Origin: Sinorhizobium sp. RAC02
GTDB lineage: Bacteria; Pseudomonadota; Alphaproteobacteria; Rhizobiales; Rhizobiaceae
Length of the DNA: 64,000 bases
NCBI RefSeq assembly: GCF_001713395.1
Contig: NZ_CP016450.1
Coordinates: forward strand, 868,001 to 932,000
Direction: 5' to 3'
Under the pieces are notes generated by a model. That model ran no database searches. It saw only the letters and a program-made list of their open reading frames with translations, and was not told the origin of the DNA. Numbering within the stretch: the first letter of the stretch is position 1; the number at the start of each line of letters is the position of its first letter. Made by a program: the position numbers and the translations under genes. Positions 44,907 through 54,531 of the stretch are shown piece by piece.

Positions 44907-47450
44907 ATGTCCTTCATTGACCGCCTGCTCCAGCAGCGCCGCATCGTCACCAAGGTGCTGCTGTTCGTCATCCCTCTCGTCGCGCTGATCGCGGGCATCG
45001 GCCTCGTCGGCTATTTCACCGCGAGTACGCTGAACGGTCACATGACGGTCACCCGCGAGACGATCAACAGCCTGTCGCACTTCCAGAACCTGCGCACCGG
45101 ATTGCAGGATTTTGCCGACCGGCCGGGCCAGGACACCCGCGATGCGCTGGGCGCCCGGATCGACGAGCAGGAGGCGGGGATCCAGGATCTTGATGCGCTG
45201 CTGCCGGATGCCGCCGAAAAGGCCAAGATTGCCTCGGTCGTGGCACTTGCCGGTACGATGCGCAGCCAGGCCGAAACGCTGTGGGCGATCGACCAGGAAC
45301 GCAATGCCGTGACGGCAGCGCTTGAGGGCGCGCTGGCGGCAATGGCCAAGGACGGCGCGTTTGCCGAAAAGCAGATCGGCGTCATCCGCAGTGAATCGGG
45401 CGAGAAGGAAGCCTTTGCCAAGGCATTGCTTTTTGATGCCGCCGCCTATCAGGGGCTTGCTGAACGCATCGGCAAGTTCCGCAAGCCCGTCGCGCTGGCG
45501 ATGAAGCCGGAGGACAAGGTGAAGGCGGCCGAAACCTATCTGCCGCAGCTTCTGAAGCAACTCGATGAATCCAAGGCGATCGCCTCGACGAAGGCCCTGG
45601 GGCAGATCAAGCCGTTCGAGGTGGAAGTCGCCAAGATCAAGGAGATTCTTGCCGGCACCGACGACGCGGAGAGCAAGAAGACGAAATTCATGTCGGTGCT
45701 CTCCAAGCTCACGAAATTCGATGCCGACTTCCTGAAGGAAGCGGGCAAGAACTCCGATACCGCCGCCAAGCGGTTTGTCGGCATGGATGCGGAGATCGGC
45801 CTCCTGAAGACGCTGATCACCCTGATGGGCGATACGTTCAAGGGCATCGATGAAACCCGCCTGCATATCAGCGAACTGCACCGTAAGCTCGACCAGGGGA
45901 GCCGCGATGCGGTGCTCGCCGACGTGAAGGCCGTTGCGACCAGTGCTGCCGAACTTGCCAAGCTTGGTACGAAGAATGCGGCGCTGCGCGACCTTTCGCA
46001 AAAGCTGGCGCCATCGCTTGCCAGCATCGAGAAGGGCACGCAGGACCTCATCACCGTCGGGGAGAAATGGCAGGCCGCGCGCTCTGCCGCCTATGCCTCG
46101 GTCGCGGATGCCAGCACCACTCTCGAACAGTTCGTCTCCACCGCACAGGAGGCCGGCAAGGCGGATAGTCAGCGGTCGGCAAACGTCTCGCTCATCGCCA
46201 TGGTTGCCGGCACGCTGCTTGCCATCATCGGTGGCCTGATGCTGGTCGAGACGCTGCGCGGTCCGCTGAAGCGCGTGACCGAGGCTATGTCGCGGCTTGC
46301 CAGCGGCGATCTCGACATCAGCATAGACGGCCGCAACCGCGGAGACGAAATCGGCGACATGGTGCGCTCAGTTGCCGTCTTCCGTGACGCGGCGCGCGAA
46401 AACGTGCGGCTGGAGCACGAGGCAGAGGCCCAGCGCCAATTGACGGCCGAAGAGCAGGCCCGCCGCGCCAGCGAGCGCGCCCGCATCGAGGCGGAACAGA
46501 CCGAGGCGCTCACTGCGCTCTCCGACGTGCTCGGCCAGCTTGCGGCCGGCAATCTCGAAGAAAGCATGACGGAGGCTCTCGCTGCCGAATATGTCGCCAT
46601 GGCCCGCACCTACAACAATGCCGTGGAAGCGTTGCGCCTGACCCTTTCGGACGTCCGCGCCACGACGATGGAGATCAACGGTGGCACGGACAATCTGGCC
46701 GCATCGGCAGACGATCTTGCCCGTCGCACGGAGCAGCAGGCGGCGGCGCTGGAGGAAAGCTCGCGAGCGCTCCGCCAGCTGACCGACATCGTGCGCTCGA
46801 CGGCCGAAAGTGCCCAGAAGACGGCGGTTTCGGTCGACGAGACGCACAGCTATGCCAAGCGCTCCGGCGAGGTCGTGGCGAAGGCGGTCGACGCCATGGG
46901 CGAGATCAACCGCTCGTCGGAAAAGATCAGCACGATCATCGGCGTCATCGACGAGATCGCCTTTCAGACGAACCTGCTGGCACTGAATGCCGGTGTCGAG
47001 GCAGCGCGCGCTGGTGAGGCGGGTCGCGGTTTTGCGGTTGTCGCGCAGGAAGTCCGCGAGCTTGCCCAGCGCTGCGCGGGTGCCGCCCGTGAGATCAAGG
47101 GCCTTATCTCCGCCAGCTCGACGCAGGTACGCAACGGCGTCGCGCTCGTCACCGAGACCGGCGAGGCGCTTTCGGTGATCAACGAGCACATTTCGTCGAT
47201 CCATGGTCTGGTCGGCAAGATCGAGGCCGCTGCCGCCGCCCAGTATGAAGGCATCAACGAGGTGAACCGGGCGGTGCATCAGGTCGAACTTATCACCCAG
47301 CAGAATGCCGCGATGGTGGAGGAGAACACCGCCGAAATCCACGGCTTGCGCCGTCGGGTGCAAAGCCTCAACCAGAAGATCGACCACTTCAAGACCCGCG
47401 ATCTCGATATGCGGCAGGGCGGCTCCTACGGTCAGCACTACGCAGCGTAG
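44907..47450 (+). CDS. Methyl-accepting chemotaxis protein
   Basis: An 847-residue chemoreceptor. A first membrane helix (about 12-36), a large periplasmic helical sensor domain (to about 425), second helix (427-450), HAMP (RVTEAMSRLASGDLDISI), and a signalling domain with the hairpin tip EIAFQTNLLALNAGVEAARA and GEAGRGFAVVAQEVRELAQR (about 681-722). No NWETF-like pentapeptide is present at the C-terminus. Ligand is unknown. The ligand domain is longer than a four-helix bundle; it may be a HBM-like double bundle. Confidence 0.92.
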   Translation: MSFIDRLLQQRRIVTKVLLFVIPLVALIAGIGLVGYFTASTLNGHMTVTRETINSLSHFQNLRTGLQDFADRPGQDTRDALGARIDEQEAGIQDLDALLPDAAEKAKIASVVALAGTMRSQAETLWAIDQERNAVTAALEGALAAMAKDGAFAEKQIGVIRSESGEKEAFAKALLFDAAAYQGLAERIGKFRKPVALAMKPEDKVKAAETYLPQLLKQLDESKAIASTKALGQIKPFEVEVAKIKEILAGTDDAESKKTKFMSVLSKLTKFDADFLKEAGKNSDTAAKRFVGMDAEIGLLKTLITLMGDTFKGIDETRLHISELHRKLDQGSRDAVLADVKAVATSAAELAKLGTKNAALRDLSQKLAPSLASIEKGTQDLITVGEKWQAARSAAYASVADASTTLEQFVSTAQEAGKADSQRSANVSLIAMVAGTLLAIIGGLMLVETLRGPLKRVTEAMSRLASGDLDISIDGRNRGDEIGDMVRSVAVFRDAARENVRLEHEAEAQRQLTAEEQARRASERARIEAEQTEALTALSDVLGQLAAGNLEESMTEALAAEYVAMARTYNNAVEALRLTLSDVRATTMEINGGTDNLAASADDLARRTEQQAAALEESSRALRQLTDIVRSTAESAQKTAVSVDETHSYAKRSGEVVAKAVDAMGEINRSSEKISTIIGVIDEIAFQTNLLALNAGVEAARAGEAGRGFAVVAQEVRELAQRCAGAAREIKGLISASSTQVRNGVALVTETGEALSVINEHISSIHGLVGKIEAAAAAQYEGINEVNRAVHQVELITQQNAAMVEENTAEIHGLRRRVQSLNQKIDHFKTRDLDMRQGGSYGQHYAA

Positions 47451-47472
47451 GTCGGAAAACTCCTCTGACATC

Positions 47473-47505
47473 AAAAAGGCCGGGTTTTTACCCGGCCTTT
47501 TTTCT
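47473..47505 (+). terminator. Terminator after the chemoreceptor gene
   Basis: Stem aaaaaggccgggt / acccggccttttt with T run, 22 bases past the stop; nearly symmetrical, so it may also serve the opposite-strand gene that ends at 47543. Confidence 0.9.
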
Positions 47506-47542
47506 TGTTCGCTGCCGCTCTTCCGTCGTCCCGCAGGCACCG

Positions 47543-48178
47543 CTATTTTGCGACCTCGTAGACGACGTAGCTTTCCGCCGCCGGATCCGGGTCACCGTAG
47601 GTCGGGTCGACCTCGAAGCGGGTCAGGATGAAGTCGCCATTACGGAACACCCATTCGCCGCTGTCCCAGGCATCGCCGATGCCGCGCCAGGCGGCGTGGC
47701 TGGTGATCGTGCGTTTTTCCAGGTCGAAGGTAGCGTTCACCAGCAGGCCGGTGGCACGAAAGCCGCGCACCTTCGGATCGGCCTTCAGCTTGCTCATCTC
47801 CTCGTCGGCGTAGCTGTAGTCGAGATCGGGCGTGGCAAAGGTTGCAAGTTTCAGGGACTCGTCGTCGCTCTTCTTCAGCACGAAGGCGTGGCGGATGTTG
47901 TAGGCGCCGGAGCCGCAGAAGAGCTGGTAGACCTCGACCTGAACGTCGGGGCCATTGGGGTCGTAGTCGGGCTTGTAGGAGAAGCTGTAGACCGAATGGC
48001 CGTATCCTTCTCCATCGGGCTCGGCCATCGGCACTTCCGGCATGCCGTTCATGTCGCAGTCCGTGCCGAAGGCGGCCTTGGCAACGGCTTCGGCCGCGGC
48101 GATGCCTTGGGGACGTTCGGCGGCCATCGTGACGGCGGGGAGGATGGCGCAAAGCAGCGCCGCGAGAAAGAACTTCAC
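47543..48178 (-). CDS. Conserved secreted protein of unknown function
   Basis: A 211-residue protein with a clear signal peptide (MKFFLAALLCAILPAVTMAA). The mature part has two cysteines (C40 and one in VYQLFCGSGAYNIRHAFVLK), probably disulfide bonded, and an acidic, aromatic-rich C-terminal half (AAWRGIGDAWDSGEWVFRNG). It resembles DUF1176-type periplasmic proteins only in layout; no firm family is recognised. It lies 22 bases downstream of moaA in the same direction. Confidence 0.7.
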   Translation of the reverse strand: MKFFLAALLCAILPAVTMAAERPQGIAAAEAVAKAAFGTDCDMNGMPEVPMAEPDGEGYGHSVYSFSYKPDYDPNGPDVQVEVYQLFCGSGAYNIRHAFVLKKSDDESLKLATFATPDLDYSYADEEMSKLKADPKVRGFRATGLLVNATFDLEKRTITSHAAWRGIGDAWDSGEWVFRNGDFILTRFEVDPTYGDPDPAAESYVVYEVAK

Positions 48179-48200
48179 CCGAACCTCGGTTTTTGGCGGG

Positions 48201-49247
48201 TCAGCCGCCGGTGACGCTCATATGGCGGGCGACGGCCGGGCGGTTGCGGCGGTCGATGATGAAATCGTGGCCCTTCGGCTTGCGGCCGATCGCTTCGTCG
48301 ATCGCCTGAGAGAGCAGGGCATCGTCCTCGGCGGCGCGCAGGGGCAGGCGGAGGTCCGCCGCATCGTTCTGGCCAAGGCACATATAGAGTGTGCCGGTGC
48401 AGGTGAGGCGGACGCGGTTGCAGCTTTCGCAGAAATTATGCGTCATCGGCGTGATGAGGCCGAGGCGGCCGCCGGTCTCTTCGACCGTGACGTACCGAGC
48501 CGGGCCGCCGGTGCGGTAGGCGTTTTCGGTGAGGGTGAATTCTTCGGCGAGGCGGTCGCGCATTTCCGACAGCGGCATGTAGCGGTCGGTGCGGTCTTCC
48601 TCGATCTCGCCCATCGGCATGGTTTCGATAAGGGTGAGGTCCATGCCGCGGCCATGTGCCCAGCGCATCAGGTCCGGGATTTCGCCGTCATTGAAGCCCT
48701 TGAGGGCGACCGCGTTGATCTTGATCTTCAGGCCGGCCGCCTGCGCGGCGTCGATACCTTCCATGACCTTGGAAAGCTCGCCCCAGCGGGTGATCGACTT
48801 GAATTTTTGCGGATCGAGCGTGTCAAGCGAGACGTTGATGCGGCGCACGCCGCAATCGGCAAGTTCGGCTGCATGTTTTGCAAGCTGGGAGCCGTTCGTC
48901 GTCAGCGTCAACTCGTCGAGTTGGCCGTCATGCACATGGCGGCCGAGTTCGCGCACCAGATACATGATGTTCTTGCGGACCAGCGGCTCGCCGCCGGTCA
49001 GCCTCAGCTTGCGCACGCCCTTGGCGATGAAGGTGGAACAGAGCCGGTTGAGCTCCTCGAGCGTCAGCAAATCCTTCTTCGGCAGGAAGGTCATGTTTTC
49101 CGCCATGCAATAAGTGCAGCGGAAATCGCAGCGGTCCGTGACCGACACGCGCAGATAGGTGATCGCCCGCCCGAAGGGATCGATCATCGGTGCGTCGGAT
49201 TGCGCGATGGCGTTCGCGCCGTTCCAGGGGCCAGCATACGAGTTCAA
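48201..49247 (-). CDS. moaA: GTP 3',8-cyclase MoaA
   Basis: A 348-residue radical-SAM enzyme making the first intermediate of molybdenum cofactor from GTP. The N-terminal cluster C40-x3-C44-x2-C47 ([10 protein letters not shown]) and C-terminal cluster [15 protein letters not shown] are intact, as is the terminal Gly-Gly (MSVTGG). [13 protein letters not shown] is the SAM-binding motif. It supports the molybdoenzyme function implied by mobAB. No MoCo riboswitch was recognised upstream. Confidence 0.95.
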   Translation of the reverse strand: MNSYAGPWNGANAIAQSDAPMIDPFGRAITYLRVSVTDRCDFRCTYCMAENMTFLPKKDLLTLEELNRLCSTFIAKGVRKLRLTGGEPLVRKNIMYLVRELGRHVHDGQLDELTLTTNGSQLAKHAAELADCGVRRINVSLDTLDPQKFKSITRWGELSKVMEGIDAAQAAGLKIKINAVALKGFNDGEIPDLMRWAHGRGMDLTLIETMPMGEIEEDRTDRYMPLSEMRDRLAEEFTLTENAYRTGGPARYVTVEETGGRLGLITPMTHNFCESCNRVRLTCTGTLYMCLGQNDAADLRLPLRAAEDDALLSQAIDEAIGRKPKGHDFIIDRRNRPAVARHMSVTGG

Positions 49248-49387
49248 ACCACGTCCTCCTTACCGACATGTCGTGCGCGTGGGGCGAAACTTCAAGTCGA
49301 TGCGGCGATTATGACAGCATTTTCAGCCTTGCACATCCCCGGCTTGCGGCATAGTCCTTCACGAATTCTTATGGGAAAGGGCATGCC

Positions 49388-49762
49388 ATGAGCGATCTCT
49401 GGCCGACCGAACTGCGTGTCTCGAAGGATCGCCAGCGCCTCGTCGTGACCTTCAACGACCGCGCGAGCTTCGACCTTTCTGCCGAAATGCTGCGTGTGCT
49501 GTCGCCGTCGGCGGAAGTGCAGGGCCACGGGCCGGGACAGAAGCTGACCGTGCCGGGCAAGCGCAATGTCGCGATCATCTCCATGATACCGACGGGCAAT
49601 TACGCCGTGCGCATCGGCTTCGATGATTTTCATGATACCGGCATCTTCACATGGTCCTATCTCCGGGAACTCGGGGAAAAGGGCGCTGACCTCTTCGCAG
49701 ACTACGAGCGCGAGCTTGCGGAGAAGGGCATGAGCCGCGATATGTCAGAAAAGCCGCGATAA
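49388..49762 (+). CDS. DUF971 family protein
   Basis: A 124-residue protein: WPTELRVSKDRQRLVVTFND, the RVLSPSAEVQGHGPGQK segment, and YAVRIGFDDFHDTGIFTWSY are the DUF971 (gamma-butyrobetaine-hydroxylase N-domain-like) signature. Members occur fused or next to Fe-S carrier ApbC/Mrp. Here it is divergent from moaA, which also needs Fe-S clusters; a role in Fe-S handling is inference. Confidence 0.88.
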   Translation: MSDLWPTELRVSKDRQRLVVTFNDRASFDLSAEMLRVLSPSAEVQGHGPGQKLTVPGKRNVAIISMIPTGNYAVRIGFDDFHDTGIFTWSYLRELGEKGADLFADYERELAEKGMSRDMSEKPR

Positions 49763-49818
49763 AAGATTGGCCTGCCTGCCGAGGTAGCGTCCACCCAGAA
49801 CCGAACGGGAGATGTCCT

Positions 49819-51643
49819 TTGGCAGCAGAAGCGAATGCAAACGATCTGACGCAGGTTGTCGTGCTGCTGGCGGCGGGTGTCGCTGCGGTGCCGATTTTCA
49901 AGAAGATCGGGCTGGGTTCCGTACTCGGCTATCTCGCGGCCGGGCTTGCGATCGGTCCCTTCGGGCTCGGTTTCTTTGCCGATTCACAGGCGATCATCCA
50001 TGTTGCCGAGCTTGGCGTGGTGATGTTCCTGTTCATCATCGGCCTTGAAATGCAGCCGTCGCGGCTCTGGGGCATGCGCAAGGATATTTTCGGGCTCGGG
50101 GCGATCCAGGTCATGGGGGCCATGGCGGCGTTGACCGGCATTGGCCTTTCCTTCGGGTTTCCGCTCATCCCGTCCTTCGTTGCCGGCACCGGCTTCGTAC
50201 TGACCTCCACCGCCATCGTCATGCAGATGCTGCAGGAGAAGGGCACGATGTCCACGCTGAAGGGCCAGCGCATCGTGGCGATCCTGCTCTTCGAGGACCT
50301 TGCCATCGTGCCGCTGCTTGCCATCGTGGCATTGCTCGGCACGGGCGCGGCGGCGACGGATGCGTCCGACCGATGGCTTTCGATCGGCATCGCCATAGGG
50401 GCGATCGTGGCGCTGGTGCTGGCGGGGCGCTACCTGCTCAACCCGCTCTTCCGCATCCTTGCCGCCTCCGGCGCGCGCGAAGTGATGACGGCGGCGGCGC
50501 TGCTCGTCGTGCTCGGCTCGGCGCTCGCCATGCAGGTCTCGGGCCTGTCGATGGCCATGGGCGCCTTCCTCGCCGGCGTGCTGCTGTCCGAATCGTCCTT
50601 CCGCCACCAGCTGGAGGCGGATATCGAACCGTTTCGCGGCATCCTGCTCGGTCTGTTCTTCCTCGGCGTCGGTATGGCAATCGACCTGACGGTCATTGCC
50701 GCCAACTGGCAGCTCGTGGTGGCGAGCGTCATCGGCTACATGGTTGCCAAGACGCTGCTCATCTATGTCGTTGCCCGCCTGCTCGGCACCTGCCATGCGG
50801 AAAGCTTGGAGCGCGCCGTGCTGATGGCACAGGGCGGCGAATTCGCCTTCGTGCTCTATGCGGCAGCGGTAGCCGCCGACATTCTCAACGGCGAGGAAAA
50901 CGCCATCCTGACGGCGACGATCATCATCTCGATGGTCCTGACGCCGCTGATGGTCATCCTCCATGACCGCGTCGTGCCAAAGCAGCAGCCATCGACCGAG
51001 GGACTGACGCTGCCGGAAAATGTCGAGGGCACGGTGCTGATGATCGGCTTCGGCCGTTTCGGCCAGATCGTCAGCCAGCCGCTGCTGGGCACGGGGCTAT
51101 ACGCTGTCGCTGATCGACAAGGATGCGGAATTCGTGCGCGACGCTGCGGATTTCGGCTTCAAGGTCTATTACGGCGACGGCTCGCGCATCGACATCCTGC
51201 ATGCCGCAGGTGCGGCGACCGCCAAGGCGATCCTGATCTGCCTCGACGACAAGGCGGCTGCGGTGAAGATCGCGGAGGTGGTGAAGGATGAGTTCCCGCT
51301 CGTTCCCTTGCTTGCCCGCGCCTATGACCGTGGCCATGCCATCGACCTCGTGCATGCCGGCGTCGATTTCCAGATTCGCGAAACCTTTGAATCAGCAATG
51401 GTGTTCAGCCGCGAAACGCTGAAAGCGTTGGGAGAGGACGAGGATCTTGCCGCCGAAGTGGTGGAGGAATTCCGCGATGTCGACCGCGAACGGCTGGAGC
51501 TCGAGACGATCGGCGGCATCTATGCCGGCCGCCAGCTTATCCGCGGCAATGCCCAGCCGGCCGATCTCGTCGCAGCCCGCACGGCCCGGGAGCGGGCGGA
51601 AGCGGAAGAACGGCAACGCCTCACGCAGGAAGAGGCCAGCTGA
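49819..51643 (+). pseudogene. KefB/KefC-type potassium:proton antiporter, frameshifted in the RCK domain
   Basis: The N-terminal part (TTG start, GGAG 8 bases upstream) has about 12 helices of the CPA2 exchanger, e.g. VMFLFIIGLEMQPSRLWGMR and RIVAILLFEDLAIVPL. After IGFGRFGQIVSQPLL the frame is lost: the TrkA-N/RCK domain continues in another frame as ARGYTLSLIDKDAEFVRDAA, VYYGDGSRIDILHAAGA and ILICLDDKAAAVKIAE to a stop at 51643. One extra g in 51087-51089 accounts for it; with it removed the gene is about 608 residues, the usual Kef length. Whether it is a real lesion or a sequencing error cannot be told here. Confidence 0.82.
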
Positions 51644-51814
51644 CGCGACACACTTGCTGTAGCCACATCGTTCGGCATGCGTCATTTCTAATAAACCGAC
51701 TTCCAGCTATGACACGGTCGTGTTCTTCTCATGCCTACGTGCCGCGGTCGCAGTGCTCTGGAATGATTCGACCGGCGGTTTGAACGCCCTTGGCTTAACG
51801 CGAAAGGAGCCGCG

Positions 51815-53026
51815 ATGACGGCGACGAACGACGAACGCTTTGCCGAATCCGCCTGCCTGCGCGCCCGCGGCACGGCGAAGGAAGGCAAGGTGGCTTTTGC
51901 CGAACTCTTCTTCGACCTCGTCTTCGTGCTGACGATCATCCAGCTTTCGCATTCGCTGGCGGCGCATTATTCGCCGACCGGCCTTGTCGAGGCGGCGGTG
52001 CTGATGCTGGCGGTCTGGTGGGTCTGGATCTACACGACCTGGGCGACCAACTGGCTCGATCCCGACAAGGCGCCGGTGCGCATCCTGCTCTTCGTGCTGA
52101 TGTTCTTCGGCCTGATGCTGTCGATCGCCATTCCGACGGCCTTCGGCGAGGGCGGTCTTCTTTTCGCGCTGACCTTCGTTGCCATGCAGGTCGGCCGCTC
52201 GGCATTCACCGCCTATGTGATGCGGCGCGACTGGCCGGAAAACAGCTTCAACTTCACCCGTATCACCGTATGGACGCTGTTTTCCGCGGTTTTCTGGCTT
52301 GCCGGCGCTTTCGTCGAGCACGAGGCGCGGCTGGTGCTATGGCTCATCGCGCTCGGCATCGATTATCTTTCGCCAGCGCTCGGCTTCGTCGTCCCAGGCC
52401 TCGGGCGCTCGACAGTGAGCGACTGGGAGGTCTCGGGCGAACATATGGCGGAACGCTGCGCGCTCTTCGTCATCATCTGCCTTGGCGAAACCATTCTGGT
52501 GACCGGGCGCACCGTCGCCGGCATGGAACTGCTCGACGGTTTTACGATCATCCTGCTTGCGGTGGCTTTCCTGTCGACCGCGACGATGTGGTGGATCTAC
52601 TTCCGTTTCGGCCATGGCGAGGCGGCGCATCTGATCCAACATTCGGCAACCCCGGGCCGTATCGCGCGCATGGCCTTCACCTATGCCCATATCCCCATCG
52701 TTGCCGGGATCGTTTTGTCGGCGGTGGCGGAGGAGTTCGCGCTGGCGCATCCGCATGGTCCTGTCGATTTCAAGACGGCAAGCGCCATCATCGGTGGACC
52801 GGTCGTTTTCCTTGCCGGCAACATCTGGTTCAAGGCGGCGATCCGCGGGCGCTCGCCCCTTTCGCACCTCGTCGGCATTGCTGTGCTGCTCTGCCTCTCC
52901 ATAGTTGTGCCCGTCGTCGAACCCTACCAGCTCTTCATGGCCGCCGCCGCCGTGCTCTTCGGCGTTGCGCTATGGGAGTTCCTGTCGCTGAAGTCGACGC
53001 GGGCGGACGATCTCGCCCAGGTCTAG
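51815..53026 (+). CDS. Low-temperature requirement protein A (LtrA) family membrane protein
   Basis: A 403-residue protein with about ten helices. VAFAELFFDLVFVLTIIQLS at the start is the LtrA signature; HMAERCALFVIICLGETILV follows the middle helices. The family was named from Listeria cold growth; its transport or enzymatic activity is not known. It has its own 171-base upstream gap and converges on the MarR gene, sharing a CTAG stop region. Confidence 0.9.
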   Translation: MTATNDERFAESACLRARGTAKEGKVAFAELFFDLVFVLTIIQLSHSLAAHYSPTGLVEAAVLMLAVWWVWIYTTWATNWLDPDKAPVRILLFVLMFFGLMLSIAIPTAFGEGGLLFALTFVAMQVGRSAFTAYVMRRDWPENSFNFTRITVWTLFSAVFWLAGAFVEHEARLVLWLIALGIDYLSPALGFVVPGLGRSTVSDWEVSGEHMAERCALFVIICLGETILVTGRTVAGMELLDGFTIILLAVAFLSTATMWWIYFRFGHGEAAHLIQHSATPGRIARMAFTYAHIPIVAGIVLSAVAEEFALAHPHGPVDFKTASAIIGGPVVFLAGNIWFKAAIRGRSPLSHLVGIAVLLCLSIVVPVVEPYQLFMAAAAVLFGVALWEFLSLKSTRADDLAQV

Positions 53027-53503
53027 AGGTCGTCCGGTTCGCTATCCGTCTCCATCGTCTGGAGAATATGGATCAGGTCCTCCATGGCCTCGGCGACCTG
53101 GAGGCATCGATCGGCCGGGGTCTGGGAGAGGATACGATCGATCATGCCGGTCTGAATGGTCATCGCATCCTCGGTGAGGTCGCGGCCGGTCTCAGTCAGG
53201 GGAGAGGCGCAGCACGCGCTTGTCTTTCGCATCAGGCTTGCGTTCGATTAGCCCGCGCTTTTCGAGCTGCGGCAGCAACATGCTCATGTTCGAGCGGCCG
53301 ACGAGCAGTTTTCTGGCAAGCTCCTGCTGGGAAATGCCGTCGAACCGATAGAGGTTGATCAGGATGTCGAGATGCGGCGTCTTGATGTCGAGATCTGCGA
53401 TCGCCTTGGTCATCGTCTGCTGCATGAGCTGGCAGGCGCGCGCCACGCCGATCCAGCTGCGAAAGCGCGGATGATCCCAGGGAAAGGCTTGCTTTTTGTT
53501 CAT
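53023..53503 (-). pseudogene. MarR-family regulator, frameshifted near the wing
   Basis: The first part (from ATG complement 53501-53503) has the MarR fold: ISQQELARKLLVGRSNMSML, EKRGLIERKPDAKDKRVLRL, then stops after S-P-D. The other frame continues in register with S-L-T-E-T-G-R-D-L-T and the C-terminal dimer helices (SQTPADRCLQVAEAMEDLIH) to 53023. An extra base in the gggg run 53199-53202 explains this. Without it the protein is about 160 residues, the normal length. It faces a hydrolase gene across a perfect dyad that is its likely operator. Confidence 0.85.
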
Positions 53504-53516
53504 CGTTGTACTTTAT

Positions 53517-53532
53517 TGTTCAGCATTGAACA
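53517..53532. promoter_or_regulatory. Candidate MarR operator
   Basis: Perfect inverted repeat tgttca-gcat-tgaaca in the 48-base gap between the divergent MarR and hydrolase genes, 20 bases before the hydrolase ATG and 14 from the MarR ATG. Position and symmetry fit autoregulation plus control of the hydrolase. Confidence 0.7.
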
Positions 53533-53551
53533 TTTTTGATGGATTCCCACT

Positions 53552-54460
53552 ATGGCATCCTTTGGCTTGAAGGTCATCCGGCTCGCGCTTTCGAGCGTCG
53601 CTGCCGTCTCTCCCGCGGCGGCCGGCCGCGCCGCTTTCCGTCTCTTTGCGACGACGCCCGGCCGCAGGTCGCGCACCGCCAAGGAGAGGGAACTGTTCGC
53701 CCGCTCCGAAGGGTGGATGCGGCAGGCGCAGCGCGTCGAACTCTCCTTTGCCGGCGGCACGGCCGTTGCCCATCGTTTCGCGGCTCGCCCTTGCGAGGCT
53801 TTTGCGGGGCGGGTCCTTGTCGTGCATGGCTGGGGCTCGCAGGCGGCCTATCTTTCCGCGTTGACGGAAGGCCTTGTTGCGGCGGGGCATGAAGTCGTGG
53901 CACTCGATTTGCCGGGCCACGGCGCGTCTCGGGGGCGCACGCTGACACTGCCGATGGCGGTTCGGGCGATCGACGCAGCCTGGCAGCGCTTCGGTGGCTT
54001 CGACTATTTCTGCGGCCATTCCTTCGGCGGCGCGTCGCTGGCCTGTGCCGCCAGTGGCCTCGTACCGTACGTGCCCGCGCACCGGCCGCGCCGGTTGGTG
54101 ACGATCGGCTCGCCGAGCGAAATGTCGTGGCTGTTCAAGGATCTCGGCCGCTACCTGAAACTCGGCGCCAAGGCCCAGGTCGCGCTGGAAGATCACGTCG
54201 AGCGTATCGCCGGCGCACCGCTTTCGGCCTTCGATGCGGCAAACGGGGCAGGGCGCCTCAACACGCCGATGCTGGTCATCCATGCGGAGGACGACAAGGA
54301 GGTGCCGGCCATGCATGCGCGGCGCTACGCCGCCGCCGGGTCGAATGTCACGCTGGAATGGGCAAACGGTTTTGGCCACCGCCGCATCGTTTCCGCTGAG
54401 CCGGTGATCGACCGCATTGTCGATTTCTTTTCGGAGGACGGGCGGCGCATCGCCGCCTGA
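53552..54460 (+). CDS. Alpha/beta hydrolase
   Basis: A 302-residue hydrolase: oxyanion region VVHGWGSQAAYLSAL, nucleophile motif GHSFGGAS, acid in VIHAEDDKEVPA and His in WANGFGHRRIVSA. Hydrophobic N-terminus is a possible membrane anchor. Substrate unknown; esterase, lipase or peptidase are all possible. Divergent from the damaged MarR gene, whose operator-like dyad lies in its promoter. Confidence 0.9.
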   Translation: MASFGLKVIRLALSSVAAVSPAAAGRAAFRLFATTPGRRSRTAKERELFARSEGWMRQAQRVELSFAGGTAVAHRFAARPCEAFAGRVLVVHGWGSQAAYLSALTEGLVAAGHEVVALDLPGHGASRGRTLTLPMAVRAIDAAWQRFGGFDYFCGHSFGGASLACAASGLVPYVPAHRPRRLVTIGSPSEMSWLFKDLGRYLKLGAKAQVALEDHVERIAGAPLSAFDAANGAGRLNTPMLVIHAEDDKEVPAMHARRYAAAGSNVTLEWANGFGHRRIVSAEPVIDRIVDFFSEDGRRIAA

Positions 54461-54531
54461 CGGGCTTTTCGTCATGAACCTGTCATGCGAGGGTGCGATG
54501 CGCCGCAAGGAGCAGAGCACAGGAGAAATGC

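Noticed and set aside
49248..49387. MoCo riboswitch upstream of moaA
   Set aside because: The 140 bases are shared with DUF971 and show no convincing multi-stem layout.
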